64,000 bases of DNA, taken from assembly GCA_017503135.1 (NCBI GenBank), contig JAFVTQ010000002.1, positions 235,502 to 299,501 on the forward strand, read 5' to 3'. A program made the translations under genes and the position numbers. Under the pieces are notes generated by a model, which saw only the letters and a program-made list of their open reading frames with translations, did not search any database and was not told where the DNA came from. This stretch comes from Clostridia bacterium (GTDB lineage: Bacteria; Bacillota; Clostridia; Oscillospirales; Acutalibacteraceae). Numbering within the stretch: position 1 is the first letter of the stretch; every line of letters starts with the position of its first letter. This document shows, piece by piece, positions 42,083 through 52,700 of the stretch.

Positions 42083-43549
42083 TTAGTCTTGTGTCATTTG
42101 GCGAGTATATCGCTTAAAGAATGCGATTGCATCTTCGCAGCATGCGATTGGGATTCTTTCGTTTGTACCGTGTGTGCAGAGAAGAAGTTTTGTGTCTGCT
42201 ACAAATGGTGCAAAGCGATAAATGTTTTCACAAACAGGCTCGTAGTTATAAGCATCTGTGCCACCCATTACCAAAAATGGTGTAACAAGGTTTTTGCTAT
42301 TTTGTGCTTCTGCCAATTCTTTAATTGTCTGGAATGCTTTTGAATCTGTTGGAGAAACTTGTGAAGATTCTTTACCAACAAGGAATTCAATTTCGATATC
42401 TTTATTCTTAACGCTATCGCGAATATGCTGTTCAACATCTTTAATTGAAACGCCAGGCATTGTACGGAAGTTAACAGTTACAGATGCTTTTTGTGGAAGC
42501 ACGTTGAACTGTGGGCTACCCTCTGCCATAGTAACTGCTGTGCAAGTACGAATAAGAGATGCTGCCGCAGGAATATTTTTGCATATAGCCAAAATGAGTG
42601 GTTGTAAAATTGGTGCATTTACAAGAACAACTCTTAATGGATATCCCGCATTCATACCAACTCTCTTAATGAGTTGTTTAAGATAATCAGGCATTGTGGC
42701 TTTGAATTGATGATTTTCAATATCCTTAATAACATCTGCAAGCTTGCCAACCGCAGTGTGCTTTGGTGGTTGTGATGAGTGACCACCCTTTGCATTTACG
42801 CTGACTTTATAGTTAACACTACCCTTTTCGGCGATACCAACACCTGTAAGGTTGATGTCAAGAAGTTTGCCAAGTTTAACAGGAAGAATTGCGCCACCTT
42901 CGTCAAGAACTGCTTCAAGGTGAACACCTTTTTCTTTAAGATATGCTGCAATCTTTTTTGCACCGTTATCGGGTGCTGCAACAACTTCTTCGTTGTGGCC
43001 AAGACAGATAAAAATTGAACGCTTTGGTTGATAGCCCTCATTAATGAGTTCTTCCATACACTCCATTACTGCAATAAGATGGTTTTTCATATCCATTGCG
43101 CCACGACCCCAGATAAACTCACCGTCATTATATCCGCTGAATGGCTCGTGCTCCCAATCCTGCTCTGTGCCTGCTGTAATCGGAACAACATCTTGGTGAG
43201 CAAGCATCGCAATACCGTCAAGACTTGGGTCACTACCTGTCCATTCAAAAACAAGACTTGCATCTGCAATCTTTGTTTTCGTCATAGTTTTATGCACAAG
43301 TGGGAATCTTTCTTCTAAAAATGCGTGGAACTTATCAAACTCGTTCCAGTCAACAAGTTCTCTATCATAGTTAGAAATTGTCTTAATTTTAATTGCGTCA
43401 CTTAAATCCTGACAATATTTTTCCATATTGACCATTTCAGGTTCAAGTTTTTGATTTTCTGCCTTTTTCTCTTTGAAGAAAATTGCACGAATAAGTGTAA
43501 TTATAATAAAGAGACCTAAAAGTCCAAGAATTATCCATAAAAATTCCAT
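42083..43549 (-). CDS. M20-family metallopeptidase with N-terminal membrane anchor
   Basis: A 488-aa zinc peptidase/amidohydrolase of the M20 family, similar to PM20D1-type carboxypeptidases ('FDKFHAFLEERFPLVH'). A hydrophobic helix occupies residues 4-24. Metal and catalytic residues: H118 and D120 ('AHQDVVP'), D153 ('GRGAMDMK'), E187/E188 ('GHNEEV'), 'DEGG' and a late 'HGTNE' His. It is 15 bases behind hisE with AAGGAG between, so it looks like the ninth gene of the his operon. The substrate is unknown; a link to histidine-containing peptides is speculation. Confidence 0.87.
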   Translation of the reverse strand: MEFLWIILGLLGLFIIITLIRAIFFKEKKAENQKLEPEMVNMEKYCQDLSDAIKIKTISNYDRELVDWNEFDKFHAFLEERFPLVHKTMTKTKIADASLVFEWTGSDPSLDGIAMLAHQDVVPITAGTEQDWEHEPFSGYNDGEFIWGRGAMDMKNHLIAVMECMEELINEGYQPKRSIFICLGHNEEVVAAPDNGAKKIAAYLKEKGVHLEAVLDEGGAILPVKLGKLLDINLTGVGIAEKGSVNYKVSVNAKGGHSSQPPKHTAVGKLADVIKDIENHQFKATMPDYLKQLIKRVGMNAGYPLRVVLVNAPILQPLILAICKNIPAAASLIRTCTAVTMAEGSPQFNVLPQKASVTVNFRTMPGVSIKDVEQHIRDSVKNKDIEIEFLVGKESSQVSPTDSKAFQTIKELAEAQNSKNLVTPFLVMGGTDAYNYEPVCENIYRFAPFVADTKLLLCTHGTNERIPIACCEDAIAFFKRYTRQMTQD

Positions 43550-43564
43550 ATCTATCTCTCCTTA

Positions 43565-43891
43565 TCAGGTATTCTTGTCAACTTGATGAAAAACTTTAAG
43601 ATTACCTGTTTTATTACTGCGTTTGTCAAGTTCTGCCATAACATCTTCTACGGCAATACCCTCGTTTGCCATCATAACAAAAAGGTGGAAGATAAGGTCG
43701 CTGATTTCACCAACAGTTTCTTGCTTATCACCATTTTTTGCTGCGATGATAGTTTCAGAACATTCTTCGCCGACTTTTTTCAAGATTTTGTCAAGTCCCT
43801 TTTCGAAAAGATAGCAAGTGTATGAGCCTTCTTGTTTATTCTCTTTTCTTTCAAGAATTGTTTCATAAAGATTTACTAATGTATCGTTCAT
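43565..43891 (-). CDS. hisE: Phosphoribosyl-ATP pyrophosphohydrolase
   Basis: Second step of histidine synthesis, PR-ATP to PR-AMP. The 108-aa all-alpha protein has the MazG-like motifs 'KVGEECSETIIAAKNGD' and 'EISDLIFHLFVMM'. It is a separate gene rather than a HisIE fusion and sits one base from hisI. Confidence 0.94.
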   Translation of the reverse strand: MNDTLVNLYETILERKENKQEGSYTCYLFEKGLDKILKKVGEECSETIIAAKNGDKQETVGEISDLIFHLFVMMANEGIAVEDVMAELDKRSNKTGNLKVFHQVDKNT

Positions 43892-43892
43892 T

Positions 43893-44207
43893 TTATTTTA
43901 TCTCCTTAAAAAAGCAGGATTTGCTGCCAGTGTGACAAGCAGGACCTGTTTGTTCTACTTTTATAAGCAATGTGTCATCATCACAGTCGCCGTGTATTGA
44001 AACAACTTTCTGCAAATGACCTGATGTTGCACCTTTGTTCCAGAGTTCCTGACGAGAACGGCTCCAAAACCAAGTGTAGCCAGTTTCAAGAGTTTTTGCC
44101 ATTGACTCTTTATTCATATAGGCAAGCATAAGCACCTCGCCCGTGCTTTCTTCTTGAATAATTGCAGGGATTAACTCTGCCTTAACAAAATATTTATCAA
44201 GGTTCAT
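43893..44207 (-). CDS. hisI: Phosphoribosyl-AMP cyclohydrolase
   Basis: Third step of histidine synthesis, opening the adenine ring of PR-AMP. At 104 aa it has '[33 protein letters not shown]' with the conserved 'WSRSR' and metal-binding '[10 protein letters not shown]' and '[13 protein letters not shown]'. It overlaps hisA by one base. Confidence 0.95.
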   Translation of the reverse strand: MNLDKYFVKAELIPAIIQEESTGEVLMLAYMNKESMAKTLETGYTWFWSRSRQELWNKGATSGHLQKVVSIHGDCDDDTLLIKVEQTGPACHTGSKSCFFKEIK

Positions 44208-44920
44208 TATTTTGCCTCCTTGATTGCATCTACTAAATTCAATGTGCCACTATAAATTGAGCGACCACAAATCGCACCATACATATTGGCATTTTTAAGG
44301 TCAATAATATTTTGAATATCTTTGATGCCACCACTTGCAGTAATATCACAGGAAACTGCTTCATTAAGTTTAATGAGTTGCTCGAGATTTGGACCTGAAA
44401 GCATACCGTCGCAATCAATATCTGTAAAGATAATATACTTTACGCCAAAATCTTCCATCCGCTTTGCAAGGTCAATATAGTGAGTATCACTTTTTTCTGT
44501 CCAACCTTCTGTTGCAACCATTTCGTTTTTAGCGTCGATTCCAACAGCAATTCTGTCACCGAATTCTTTGCAAGCCTCTTTGACAAGCTGTGGATTTTTA
44601 AGTGCTGCAGAACCGATAATTACTCTTTCAATGCCATTCTGAATGTAGAAATCCACGTCTTTCATTGTGCGGATTCCACCGCCAACTTCAACTTTGAGTC
44701 CGCTATTTTTTGCAACATCAAGAAAAATCTCTGAGTTGATTCTAACACCGTCAAGAGCGCCGTTAAGGTCAACCATATGAATCCATTCTGCGCCTGACTT
44801 TTTGAAATTCAGCGCTGTTTCCATATAACTGTCTGCAACCTTACCAGCTGTCGCAAAATCGCCTTTATAAAGTCGCACACATTCTTTATCTTTAATATCT
44901 ATTGCAGGAAAAATAATCAT
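44207..44920 (-). CDS. hisA: HisA, ProFAR isomerase
   Basis: Isomerises ProFAR to PRFAR, the fourth step of histidine synthesis. The 237-aa TIM barrel starts '[20 protein letters not shown]' (catalytic Asp in 'AIDIK') and contains 'VEVGGGIRT' and 'ITASGGIKD' phosphate-binding loops. 'FPAIDIK' distinguishes HisA from HisF. HisH and HisF, which would use its product, are not encoded next to it. Confidence 0.94.
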   Translation of the reverse strand: MIIFPAIDIKDKECVRLYKGDFATAGKVADSYMETALNFKKSGAEWIHMVDLNGALDGVRINSEIFLDVAKNSGLKVEVGGGIRTMKDVDFYIQNGIERVIIGSAALKNPQLVKEACKEFGDRIAVGIDAKNEMVATEGWTEKSDTHYIDLAKRMEDFGVKYIIFTDIDCDGMLSGPNLEQLIKLNEAVSCDITASGGIKDIQNIIDLKNANMYGAICGRSIYSGTLNLVDAIKEAK

Positions 44921-44923
44921 TTA

Positions 44924-45496
44924 TTACAAAGTCCCCTTTGTAGAAAGTGTTTTGTTTGATGGCTCAACTGCAATGCTCATTGCGTGGCCGAACGCCTTGA
45001 AAATTGCTTCGGCAATATGGTGAGAATTGTCACCATAAGGCGCGCGTAAGTGTAATGTGATTTTCGCATTATCCGCAACTGCACGGAAGAATTCAACACA
45101 CATACAAGCATCAAAATCACCACATTTTTCTTGTGGAAAATATGCTTCAAAAACTAAATATTCACGGTTGCAGATGTCAACTGCGCAAAAGCCAAGTGCT
45201 TCATCCATTGGCACAAAGAAGCTACCGTATCTTACAATATTTGACTTATCGCCAAGACATTCAAAAAGAGCTTTGCCAAGCACAATGCCCACATCTTCAA
45301 CTGTGTGGTGACAATCAACTTCCAAATCGCCCTTGCAAGTCACTTGAAGACCGAAACCTGCGTGAGTTGCAAACGCTGTGAGCATATGGTCAAAAAATCC
45401 CACACCAGTATTAGCGCTTACTTCTCCACCATCAAGACAAAGAGTGAGATTTATATCTGTTTCTTTTGTTTTTCTCTCAATTGTTGCAGTTCTCAT
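44924..45496 (-). CDS. hisB: Imidazoleglycerol-phosphate dehydratase
   Basis: Sixth step of histidine synthesis, IGP to imidazole-acetol phosphate. The 190-aa monofunctional enzyme has the Mn-binding motifs 'GFFDHMLTAFATHAGF', 'DCHHTVEDVGI' and 'DNSHHIAEAIFKAFG'. No phosphatase domain is fused. It overlaps hisC by four bases (ATGA). Confidence 0.95.
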   Translation of the reverse strand: MRTATIERKTKETDINLTLCLDGGEVSANTGVGFFDHMLTAFATHAGFGLQVTCKGDLEVDCHHTVEDVGIVLGKALFECLGDKSNIVRYGSFFVPMDEALGFCAVDICNREYLVFEAYFPQEKCGDFDACMCVEFFRAVADNAKITLHLRAPYGDNSHHIAEAIFKAFGHAMSIAVEPSNKTLSTKGTL

Positions 45497-46548
45497 TCTA
45501 ATTCCTCCAACACTTTTTTGAAAGCTTCAAGCATTTTTTCATTTTCGTATTTTGTGCCTGCAGTAATTCGCAAATAATCACCCATATTACGAATAATAAT
45601 ACTGTTTTCTTTCATTTTTTCAAACACTTGCTTTGCATTTTTTACTTTCATAAATACAAAGTTTGTGTGTGTTTCATACACTTTTTCTATTTTATCACTT
45701 TTGATTTCAAGAATCTGTGAATAAAATTCTTTTCTTGAATTAACAACCGTTTCAATGCAATTATCAATATAATCGGGATGTGCAAAAAGCACTTCACCAA
45801 AAGCCTGTGAAACTGAATTCACATTGTATGGTGATTTTACTGCGCGGATTATATTTGTAAGGGTTTTATTTGCAACTGCAAAACCAAGTCGTAATGCAGC
45901 ACTACCCAATGCCTTTGAACAAGTCTTTAAGATGATGAGGTTATCATAATTTTGGAACTCACCCAAAAGACTTTCGTCCTCTGCAAAATCCATATATGCT
46001 TCGTCAAGAACAACAAGAGCATCTGTATTATTTATGAGTTTTCTTACATCTTCTTTTGTGATAATTCTTGATGTTGGGTTGCAAGGATTTGAGAAAATAA
46101 CAATTCTCACATTTTCACTGTTTGCAAGTGTAACCACATCATCAATATTAATATCGAGATTTTCGTTTTTCTGGTATTTAACACACTGACATTCTGCAAT
46201 TTCAGCATAAAAACGATACATTGAAAAATCGGGTTCAAGGGTTAAAATTTTATCCCCTTTTTGTAAAAATGCGTTCATTATAACTGAAATAATTTCGTCA
46301 GAGCCATTACCCGCAGTTACACAATTTGCATCAACATTAAAATATTTTGCAAATCCATCAACCAACTTTGTCGCATTGGGGTCAGGGTAACGGTTAAAAG
46401 CAGTATTTTTAAGTGCTTCTACCATTTCATCTTCAATTTCTTTTGGGAAAGTGAGAAACGACTCGTTGGCATCAAGACGGATTTCATAAGTACCGCTGAT
46501 TGGCTCATAAGGTGTTAAGTTTTTTACTTTTTCATTTAATTGAAACAT
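45493..46548 (-). CDS. hisC: Histidinol-phosphate aminotransferase
   Basis: PLP enzyme that transaminates imidazole-acetol phosphate. The 351-aa fold-type I enzyme has 'NGSDEIISVIMNAF', 'FSNPCNPTSRII', 'VVLDEAYMDFAE' and the PLP lysine in 'TCSKALGSAALRLGF'. The ATG at 46548 (MFQLNEKVKNLT) with GAGG upstream is preferred to an upstream in-frame TTG inside hisD. The end overlaps hisB. Confidence 0.94.
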   Translation of the reverse strand: MFQLNEKVKNLTPYEPISGTYEIRLDANESFLTFPKEIEDEMVEALKNTAFNRYPDPNATKLVDGFAKYFNVDANCVTAGNGSDEIISVIMNAFLQKGDKILTLEPDFSMYRFYAEIAECQCVKYQKNENLDINIDDVVTLANSENVRIVIFSNPCNPTSRIITKEDVRKLINNTDALVVLDEAYMDFAEDESLLGEFQNYDNLIILKTCSKALGSAALRLGFAVANKTLTNIIRAVKSPYNVNSVSQAFGEVLFAHPDYIDNCIETVVNSRKEFYSQILEIKSDKIEKVYETHTNFVFMKVKNAKQVFEKMKENSIIIRNMGDYLRITAGTKYENEKMLEAFKKVLEELE

Positions 46549-46549
46549 A

Positions 46550-47839
46550 TTAGTCCTCAAATCTGACCTTTATTGAATTTGCGTGAGCAGTTAAGCCTTC
46601 TGTGTCTGCAAGTTTAATAACCTTATCTTTGCAGTCACGAAGAGCATCTTCTGTATAATAAATAAAACTTGATTTTTTAATGAAACTATCAACTGACAAT
46701 GGTGAGAAAAATCTTGCTGTGCCACTCGTTGGAAGAACATGGTTAGGGCCTGCAAAATAGTCACCCAATGGTTCTGGTGAGAAGTTTCCAAGGAAGACGC
46801 TACCTGCGTTATCCATTCTGCCGATATAGTCAAGTGGATTTTCTACACACATTTCAAGGTGTTCAGGTGCAAGTCTATTTGCAAAATCAACAGCCTTATC
46901 CATTGAATCACAAACGATGATTGCACCGAAATCTTTAAGTGATTTTTCGATAATTTCTTTACGAGAGAGTGTTGCACATTGACGAGCTAACTCTTCCTTT
47001 GTTTCTTCGCCGATTTTTTCACTTGTTGTAATAAGAATTGAAGATGCAAGAACATCGTGTTCAGCCTGACTCATAAGGTCAGCTGCCAAGAATTTTGGAT
47101 TTGCGCTTTCGTCTGCAACAATCAAAATTTCACTTGGGCCTGCAACCATATCAATATCAACTGTGCCATATAAAAGTTTCTTTGCAGTAGCAACGAAAAT
47201 GTTACCAGGCCCAACAATTTTATCAACCTTTGGCACTGTTTCTGTACCGTAAGCAAGTGCAGCAACAGCCTGTGCGCCACCCATTAAGAAAACTCTGTCA
47301 ACACCTGCAATTTTTGCAGCCGCAAGAATATCGGGGTTTGGTTTGCCATTCTTTGCGGGTGGTGTCACCATTATAATTTCTTTAACACCTGCGATTTTTG
47401 CAGGAATTGCATTCATAAGCACGCTTGATGGATATGCCGCTGTGCCACCCGGCACATAAATACCAACTCTTTCGAGTCCGCGGATTCTTTGACCCATTAT
47501 AACACCATTTTCTTTTGGTGTGAGCCAACTCTGTTGTAACTGACGAGCGTGAAAATCACGGATATTCTCTGCAGCATCTTCTAATGTTTTTACAAAGAAT
47601 GGGTCACACTCTTTGATTGAGTCTTCGATTTCTTCTTTTGAAATTTCAGCATTTTCGGGAGCTTTGCCATCAAATTTAATTGTGTATTCCTTAACCGCTT
47701 TGTCGCCGTTAAGTTTAACATTTTCAAGAATTTCTGTAACTGCAACAGTTACCTTTTTATCAACTTCACCGCTTCTTTCTTTAAGTTGAGCGATTAAAAG
47801 TTCTTCATTTTTACCGTCTGCAACGACCATATTTATCAT
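46550..47839 (-). CDS. hisD: Histidinol dehydrogenase
   Basis: NAD-dependent, zinc-containing enzyme that oxidises histidinol to histidine, the last two steps. The 429-aa protein includes '[18 protein letters not shown]', '[19 protein letters not shown]', '[14 protein letters not shown]' and '[15 protein letters not shown]'. AAAGGGTG precedes the ATG. Confidence 0.96.
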   Translation of the reverse strand: MINMVVADGKNEELLIAQLKERSGEVDKKVTVAVTEILENVKLNGDKAVKEYTIKFDGKAPENAEISKEEIEDSIKECDPFFVKTLEDAAENIRDFHARQLQQSWLTPKENGVIMGQRIRGLERVGIYVPGGTAAYPSSVLMNAIPAKIAGVKEIIMVTPPAKNGKPNPDILAAAKIAGVDRVFLMGGAQAVAALAYGTETVPKVDKIVGPGNIFVATAKKLLYGTVDIDMVAGPSEILIVADESANPKFLAADLMSQAEHDVLASSILITTSEKIGEETKEELARQCATLSRKEIIEKSLKDFGAIIVCDSMDKAVDFANRLAPEHLEMCVENPLDYIGRMDNAGSVFLGNFSPEPLGDYFAGPNHVLPTSGTARFFSPLSVDSFIKKSSFIYYTEDALRDCKDKVIKLADTEGLTAHANSIKVRFED

Positions 47840-47841
47840 AA

Positions 47842-48471
47842 TTATTCACCCTTTGGGATTACATTTCCTAATTTTTCTAAAAATTCGTCAATTTCATCAC
47901 GACGAAGCTTCATACTTGCCATATTAACAATAACTCTTGCTGAAATCGGCATAATTTTTTCAACAACTTCAAGACCATTTTCTTTCAGCGTTGTGCCTGT
48001 TTCAACAATATCCACAATTCCGTCTGCAAGGTTTAAAAGTGGTGCTAATTCAACAGAGCCTTCAATTTTGATAATCTTGACATCCATTCCCCTGCTTTCA
48101 AAATACGCCTTTGTCACATTTGGATATTTTGATGCAATACGCTTTGTGTTGAATCCATCAAAAAAGTCCGTACCTTTTTTTGTTGCAAGTGCAAAATCGC
48201 ATTTGCCAAGATTCAAGTCCATCATTTCATAGAAACTTTTTCCGTTTTCTACAATTGTATCACGACCAACAATACCGATATCGCAAACACCGTGCTCAAC
48301 ATAAGTTATAACATCGGCTGCCTTTGCCAACACTACTTCATAGTCATTCACTTTTAAAATCAAACGGCGACCTTTGTTTATAAGCTCATCACAGTCGAGC
48401 CCCATTTTCTCGAAAAGCTCAACTGTCTGTTTTTCAAGTCTTCCTTTTGTAAGGGCAATTCTCAAACTCAT
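47842..48471 (-). CDS. hisG: ATP phosphoribosyltransferase, short form
   Basis: Commits ATP and PRPP to histidine synthesis. At 209 aa it is the short form lacking the C-terminal regulatory domain, so it needs HisZ, which is encoded immediately upstream. 'LRIALTKGRLEKQT' and 'DGIVDIVETGTTLKENGL' are typical. It overlaps hisZ by four bases. Confidence 0.95.
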   Translation of the reverse strand: MSLRIALTKGRLEKQTVELFEKMGLDCDELINKGRRLILKVNDYEVVLAKAADVITYVEHGVCDIGIVGRDTIVENGKSFYEMMDLNLGKCDFALATKKGTDFFDGFNTKRIASKYPNVTKAYFESRGMDVKIIKIEGSVELAPLLNLADGIVDIVETGTTLKENGLEVVEKIMPISARVIVNMASMKLRRDEIDEFLEKLGNVIPKGE

Positions 48472-49658
48472 AACTGCACCTCGCTCATTCCGTTTTCATC
48501 AATAATGCAAACTGTTTTTATTCCCTTTTGTTTTGCATATTCAACTGTTTCTTCTGCTGATGAAAAGTCTGACATTTCACAGAAAATTTCTTTGCTTCGA
48601 AGTGTCTTTGAATATTCAAGAGCATTTGTTATGTAATTATCAGCACCCCAGACAATAATCTGTGGAACAATTTCTTCTTCAACTTCGTTTCTTGATATCA
48701 TAACTGATGCCAATGCGCCTGTTTCAATACCGAAGCCAGTTGATGGCATATCTTTGCCGAACTCACCTGCTAGCAAATCATATCTACCACCTGAAACAAC
48801 TGAAATGCCACTACCGTCAAGATAGCCTTTAAAGATAATTCCTGTGTAATAGTTTGTACGGTTAACAAGGCTTAAATCAATAATGATTTTATCTGAAAGC
48901 CCCATCTTTTCAAGTTGAACATAGAGTTCTTTTAGATATTCAAGACTTTCATTGCCAATTCCGATTTGCTTTGCTTTTTCGATTATATCAAGTCCACCAA
49001 AATATCTTGGCAAGTTACGGATACAATCTGTTACGCTGTTTTCGCCAATTTTATCAAGAATTTTATTAAGAGAAACAAAGTTTCGACTTTCAACACAATC
49101 ATAAATTGCGCTGATTGTTTCGTCATCAACATTGAGATTATTGCAAAGGTCTTTAAAGAATCCTGCGTGACCGATTTCTAACTTAAAATCAGCAGCTGTG
49201 CAACATTCGATTGCTTCAACAGCAGTTGCGATTACCTCTAAATCTGCTCTGATTCCGCCAACGCCCATAAGCTCGATTCCGCTCTGAGTTGATTCATCAC
49301 TTCTACCTGTGAGATTCTTCTGACGAAGAAAAACATTCTGATTATAATAAATGCGAAGTGGTAAAACTGCATTTTGAAGTCTTGTTGATGCAAGACGAGC
49401 AATTGGAAGTGTTGAGTCAGGACGAAGCACCAAAAGCCTGCCATAAGAATCAGTTAAGCTATATAAATTCTCTGGGCTATAGCCCGAGCTTTCACGATTG
49501 AAAACATCGAAAAATTCTATTGTTGGTGTCATTACCTTCTGATAGCCCTTTGATTTATAAAGAGCAGATAATCTTTTCTCTGCACAACGGATTGCTCTTG
49601 ACTCAAGAGCTAGATAATCTTTTGTGCCTTCGGGTGTAATTTTTGAGTAATTTTTCAT
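48468..49658 (-). CDS. hisZ: ATP phosphoribosyltransferase regulatory subunit HisZ
   Basis: A histidyl-tRNA-synthetase-like paralogue (396 aa) that pairs with short HisG and mediates feedback control by histidine. The catalytic-core-like part has 'ITPEGTKDYLALES', 'VLRPDSTLPIARLAS' and 'GGRYDLLAGEFGKDMPSTGFGIE', without an anticodon-binding domain. It is the first gene of the his operon; AAAGGT precedes the ATG. Confidence 0.92.
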   Translation of the reverse strand: MKNYSKITPEGTKDYLALESRAIRCAEKRLSALYKSKGYQKVMTPTIEFFDVFNRESSGYSPENLYSLTDSYGRLLVLRPDSTLPIARLASTRLQNAVLPLRIYYNQNVFLRQKNLTGRSDESTQSGIELMGVGGIRADLEVIATAVEAIECCTAADFKLEIGHAGFFKDLCNNLNVDDETISAIYDCVESRNFVSLNKILDKIGENSVTDCIRNLPRYFGGLDIIEKAKQIGIGNESLEYLKELYVQLEKMGLSDKIIIDLSLVNRTNYYTGIIFKGYLDGSGISVVSGGRYDLLAGEFGKDMPSTGFGIETGALASVMISRNEVEEEIVPQIIVWGADNYITNALEYSKTLRSKEIFCEMSDFSSAEETVEYAKQKGIKTVCIIDENGMSEVQL

Positions 49659-49703
49659 AGATTTTTTACCTTTGCTTTTTGTTTGTCGCTTTAGCGTGCT
49701 AAT

Positions 49704-49732
49704 ATGTTAACACAATAAAGCAATTCCGTCAA
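49704..49732 (-). promoter_or_regulatory. his operon promoter with palindromes
   Basis: Minus-strand TTGACG (49727-49732), 17-bp spacer, TAACAT (49704-49709). The perfect palindrome TGTTAACA (49705-49712) overlaps the -10. A second one, TTAGC-GT-GCTAA (49691-49702), follows at the predicted start site. Either could be an operator. No terminator is seen between polC and this promoter. Confidence 0.6.
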
Positions 49733-49753
49733 GTAATATATTGCACAACTTTA

Positions 49754-52700
49754 TCAGAAACCGAAGAATGACATTTGTGCAGTTTCAGGCAATCCTTTAA
49801 GTGCACCAACTTCTTTGAGTGCTGTGATTACTGCACTTGAAGCACCTGTGCGAGCCTGATAGTCATCAATAGAAACAAAATCACCGTTTCCGTCATTCTG
49901 ACCTTCAGCAAGTCCCTTTGCAGCGTTTTCACCAACACCTGAAAGAGCAGCAAATGGCATTCTGATTTTGCCATCTTCGATATAATATTCAGTTGCGCGT
50001 GATTTATAAATATCGACAGGTAAGAGTTCAACACCACGAGCCATCATTTCGTTAACAACCTGAAGTGCTGTGAACTGGTCTTTTTCTTTTGCTGTGAGCA
50101 CCTTGCGTTCATTTGGATTACCACGCAAATCTGCAAGGCGTTTTTTAACTGCATCGTGACCCTGAAGCACTGTTACTGCATCTAAGTCACCACCACGAAC
50201 GGTTAAAAATGCTGTGTAATATTCTGTTGGTTTATAGATTTTATACCAACCAAGACGAAGAGCAGCAATAACATAAGCCGCCGCGTGAGCCTTAGGGAAC
50301 ATATATTTAATCTTTTTACAAGATTCCATATACCATTCAGGGACATTACATTTTCTCATTTCATCTTCTGCACCTTCAGGGAAACCGAACTTTGCAACCA
50401 TACCTTTACGAGTTTTTTCCATAATGTTGAATGCAAGGCCAGAATCAAGACCCTTATGCATAAGATAAGTCATAATACTGTCACGAGTACCGATAACATC
50501 AGAAATGGTGCAAGTGCCATTTTTGATAAGCTCTTGTGCGTTGCCGAGCCAAACGTCAGTACCGTGAGAAAGACCTGAAATCTGCAACAAGTCAGAGAAT
50601 GTTTTTGGTTGAGACTCCAAAAGCATCTGGCACACGAAAGATGTGCCCATTTCTGGAATTGAAAGTGTACCTGTTTTCCAACCGATATCTTCGGCAGTAA
50701 CGCCCAATGCTTCAGGACTTGTTGTAAGACTGACGATTTTAGGGTCGCAGACATCAACATCCATAACAGGAATACCTGTCATATCTTCAAGATGTTTATA
50801 GAGTGTGGGCACATCATGACCGAGAATATCAAGTTTTAAAATTGTGTCGTGCAAGAAATGGAAGTCAAAGTGAGTTGTTTCCATATCCGATGTTGTATCG
50901 TCAGCAGGGAATTGAACTGCTGTGAAATCATAAACATCAAACTCGTTAGGCACAACAACCATTCCACCAGGGTGCTGACCTGTTGTACGCTTGATGCCAG
51001 TGCAACCACGAGTGAGTCTGTCTTCTTCTGCACGGGTTACTGTTTTTCCACGTTCTTCGAGATATTTTTTAACGAATCCATAAGCAGTTTTATCGGCAAC
51101 AGTTGCGATTGTACCCGCTTTAAACACGTGGTCACGACCGAATAATTCTTCTGTATATCTGTGAGCGCAACCCTGATAATCACCTGAGAAGTTAAGGTCA
51201 ATATCAGGCGCTTTGTCACCATGGAAGCCCAAGAATGTTTCAAATGGAATTTCGTGACCATCACGCACCATTGGAACATCACAATGTGGACAATTCTTTG
51301 GTGGCATATCAAAGCCTGAGCCGTATTCACCATGCAAGAAAAATTCACTATGTCTGCACTTTGCACAACGATAATGTGGTGCTAATGGGTTAACTTCTGA
51401 AATACCCGCCATTGTTGCAACGAATGATGAACCAACAGAACCACGAGAGCCAACGTGATAACCATGTGCTTCTGAATCCCAAACCAGCTTTTGTGCAATA
51501 ATATAAAGCACAGCGAATCCGTTTGCGATAATTGATTCAAGCTCACGATTAAGTCTGTCTGCAACGTATTCAGGAACAGGGTCACCATACCAGTCTTTTG
51601 CTTTATCCCAACAAATCTGACGAAGTTCGTCTTCAGCGCCCGGGATTGATGGTTGATATGTACCCTTTGGAATTGGTCGCACCTGCTCAATCATATCTGC
51701 AATTTTGTTAGTATTTTCAACAACTACTTCATAAGCTGTTTCTTCACCAAGATAAGCGAATTCTTCGAGCATTTCTTCAGTTGTTTTAAAATAAAGTGGT
51801 GCTTGTTCATCGGCATCTTTAAAGCCTTGTCCTGCCATAAGGATTGCACGGAATTGAGCGTCCTTAGGGTCAAGGAAATGCACGTCACCTGTTGCACAGA
51901 CAAGCTTGCCCATACTATCAGCAAGAGCGATAATCTTGCGATTTATATTCTCTAAATCTTCAACTGTTTTAATGTGAGCATATTCGTCGCGCTCACTTCT
52001 AATCATAAACTGATTGTTACCATTTGGTTGAATTTCGAGATAATCATAAAACTCTGCGATTTCACGGATTTTGTCTTCACTCTCGTTAAATACAACACTT
52101 CTATAAAGCTCACCTGCTTCACAAGCAGAGCCGATAATAAGACCTTCTCTGTGCTTGATAATTTCAGAGCGTGGCATAAGTGGACGCTTATAGAAATATT
52201 TAACATTTGAAAGTGAAATAAGTTTATAAAGATTTTTAAGACCCACAGCATTCTTAACAAGAATTATAATGTGGTATCTTGGAAGTGTTTTGTAGTCAAC
52301 ATCGGGGTTGTTAACATCGTCAATTAAATAGCCCTCAACACCATAGATGAGTTTAATATCTTTGCCTTCGCCAACCTTCATAGCATCGGGATAACCCTGT
52401 GCTACGCCGTGGTCTGTAATTGCAATTGCAGGGTGTCCCCAATCCAACGCGCGTTTAACGAGTTTGTCTGCAGATGTCATACCATCCATTGCAGACATAT
52501 TTGTATGTAAATGCAATTCAACGCGTTTTTTCTCGGCATTGTCTTGCTTTGTTTTCTTCGCGATAGTATTAACTGCAGTTGCGTTGATTACAGTTTCACC
52601 AGAGAATTTATCAAATGTCATTCGTCCACGCACAACAACGGTGATTCCATCTTTCATTGCACCCAAGAATGACTCACATTTGCTGACTCTTTCAAAAATC

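Noticed and set aside
44207..44920. Possibility that the hisA gene is in fact hisF
   Set aside because: The N-terminus FPAIDIK and overall sequence are HisA-like; HisF normally starts with 'IPCLDV'.
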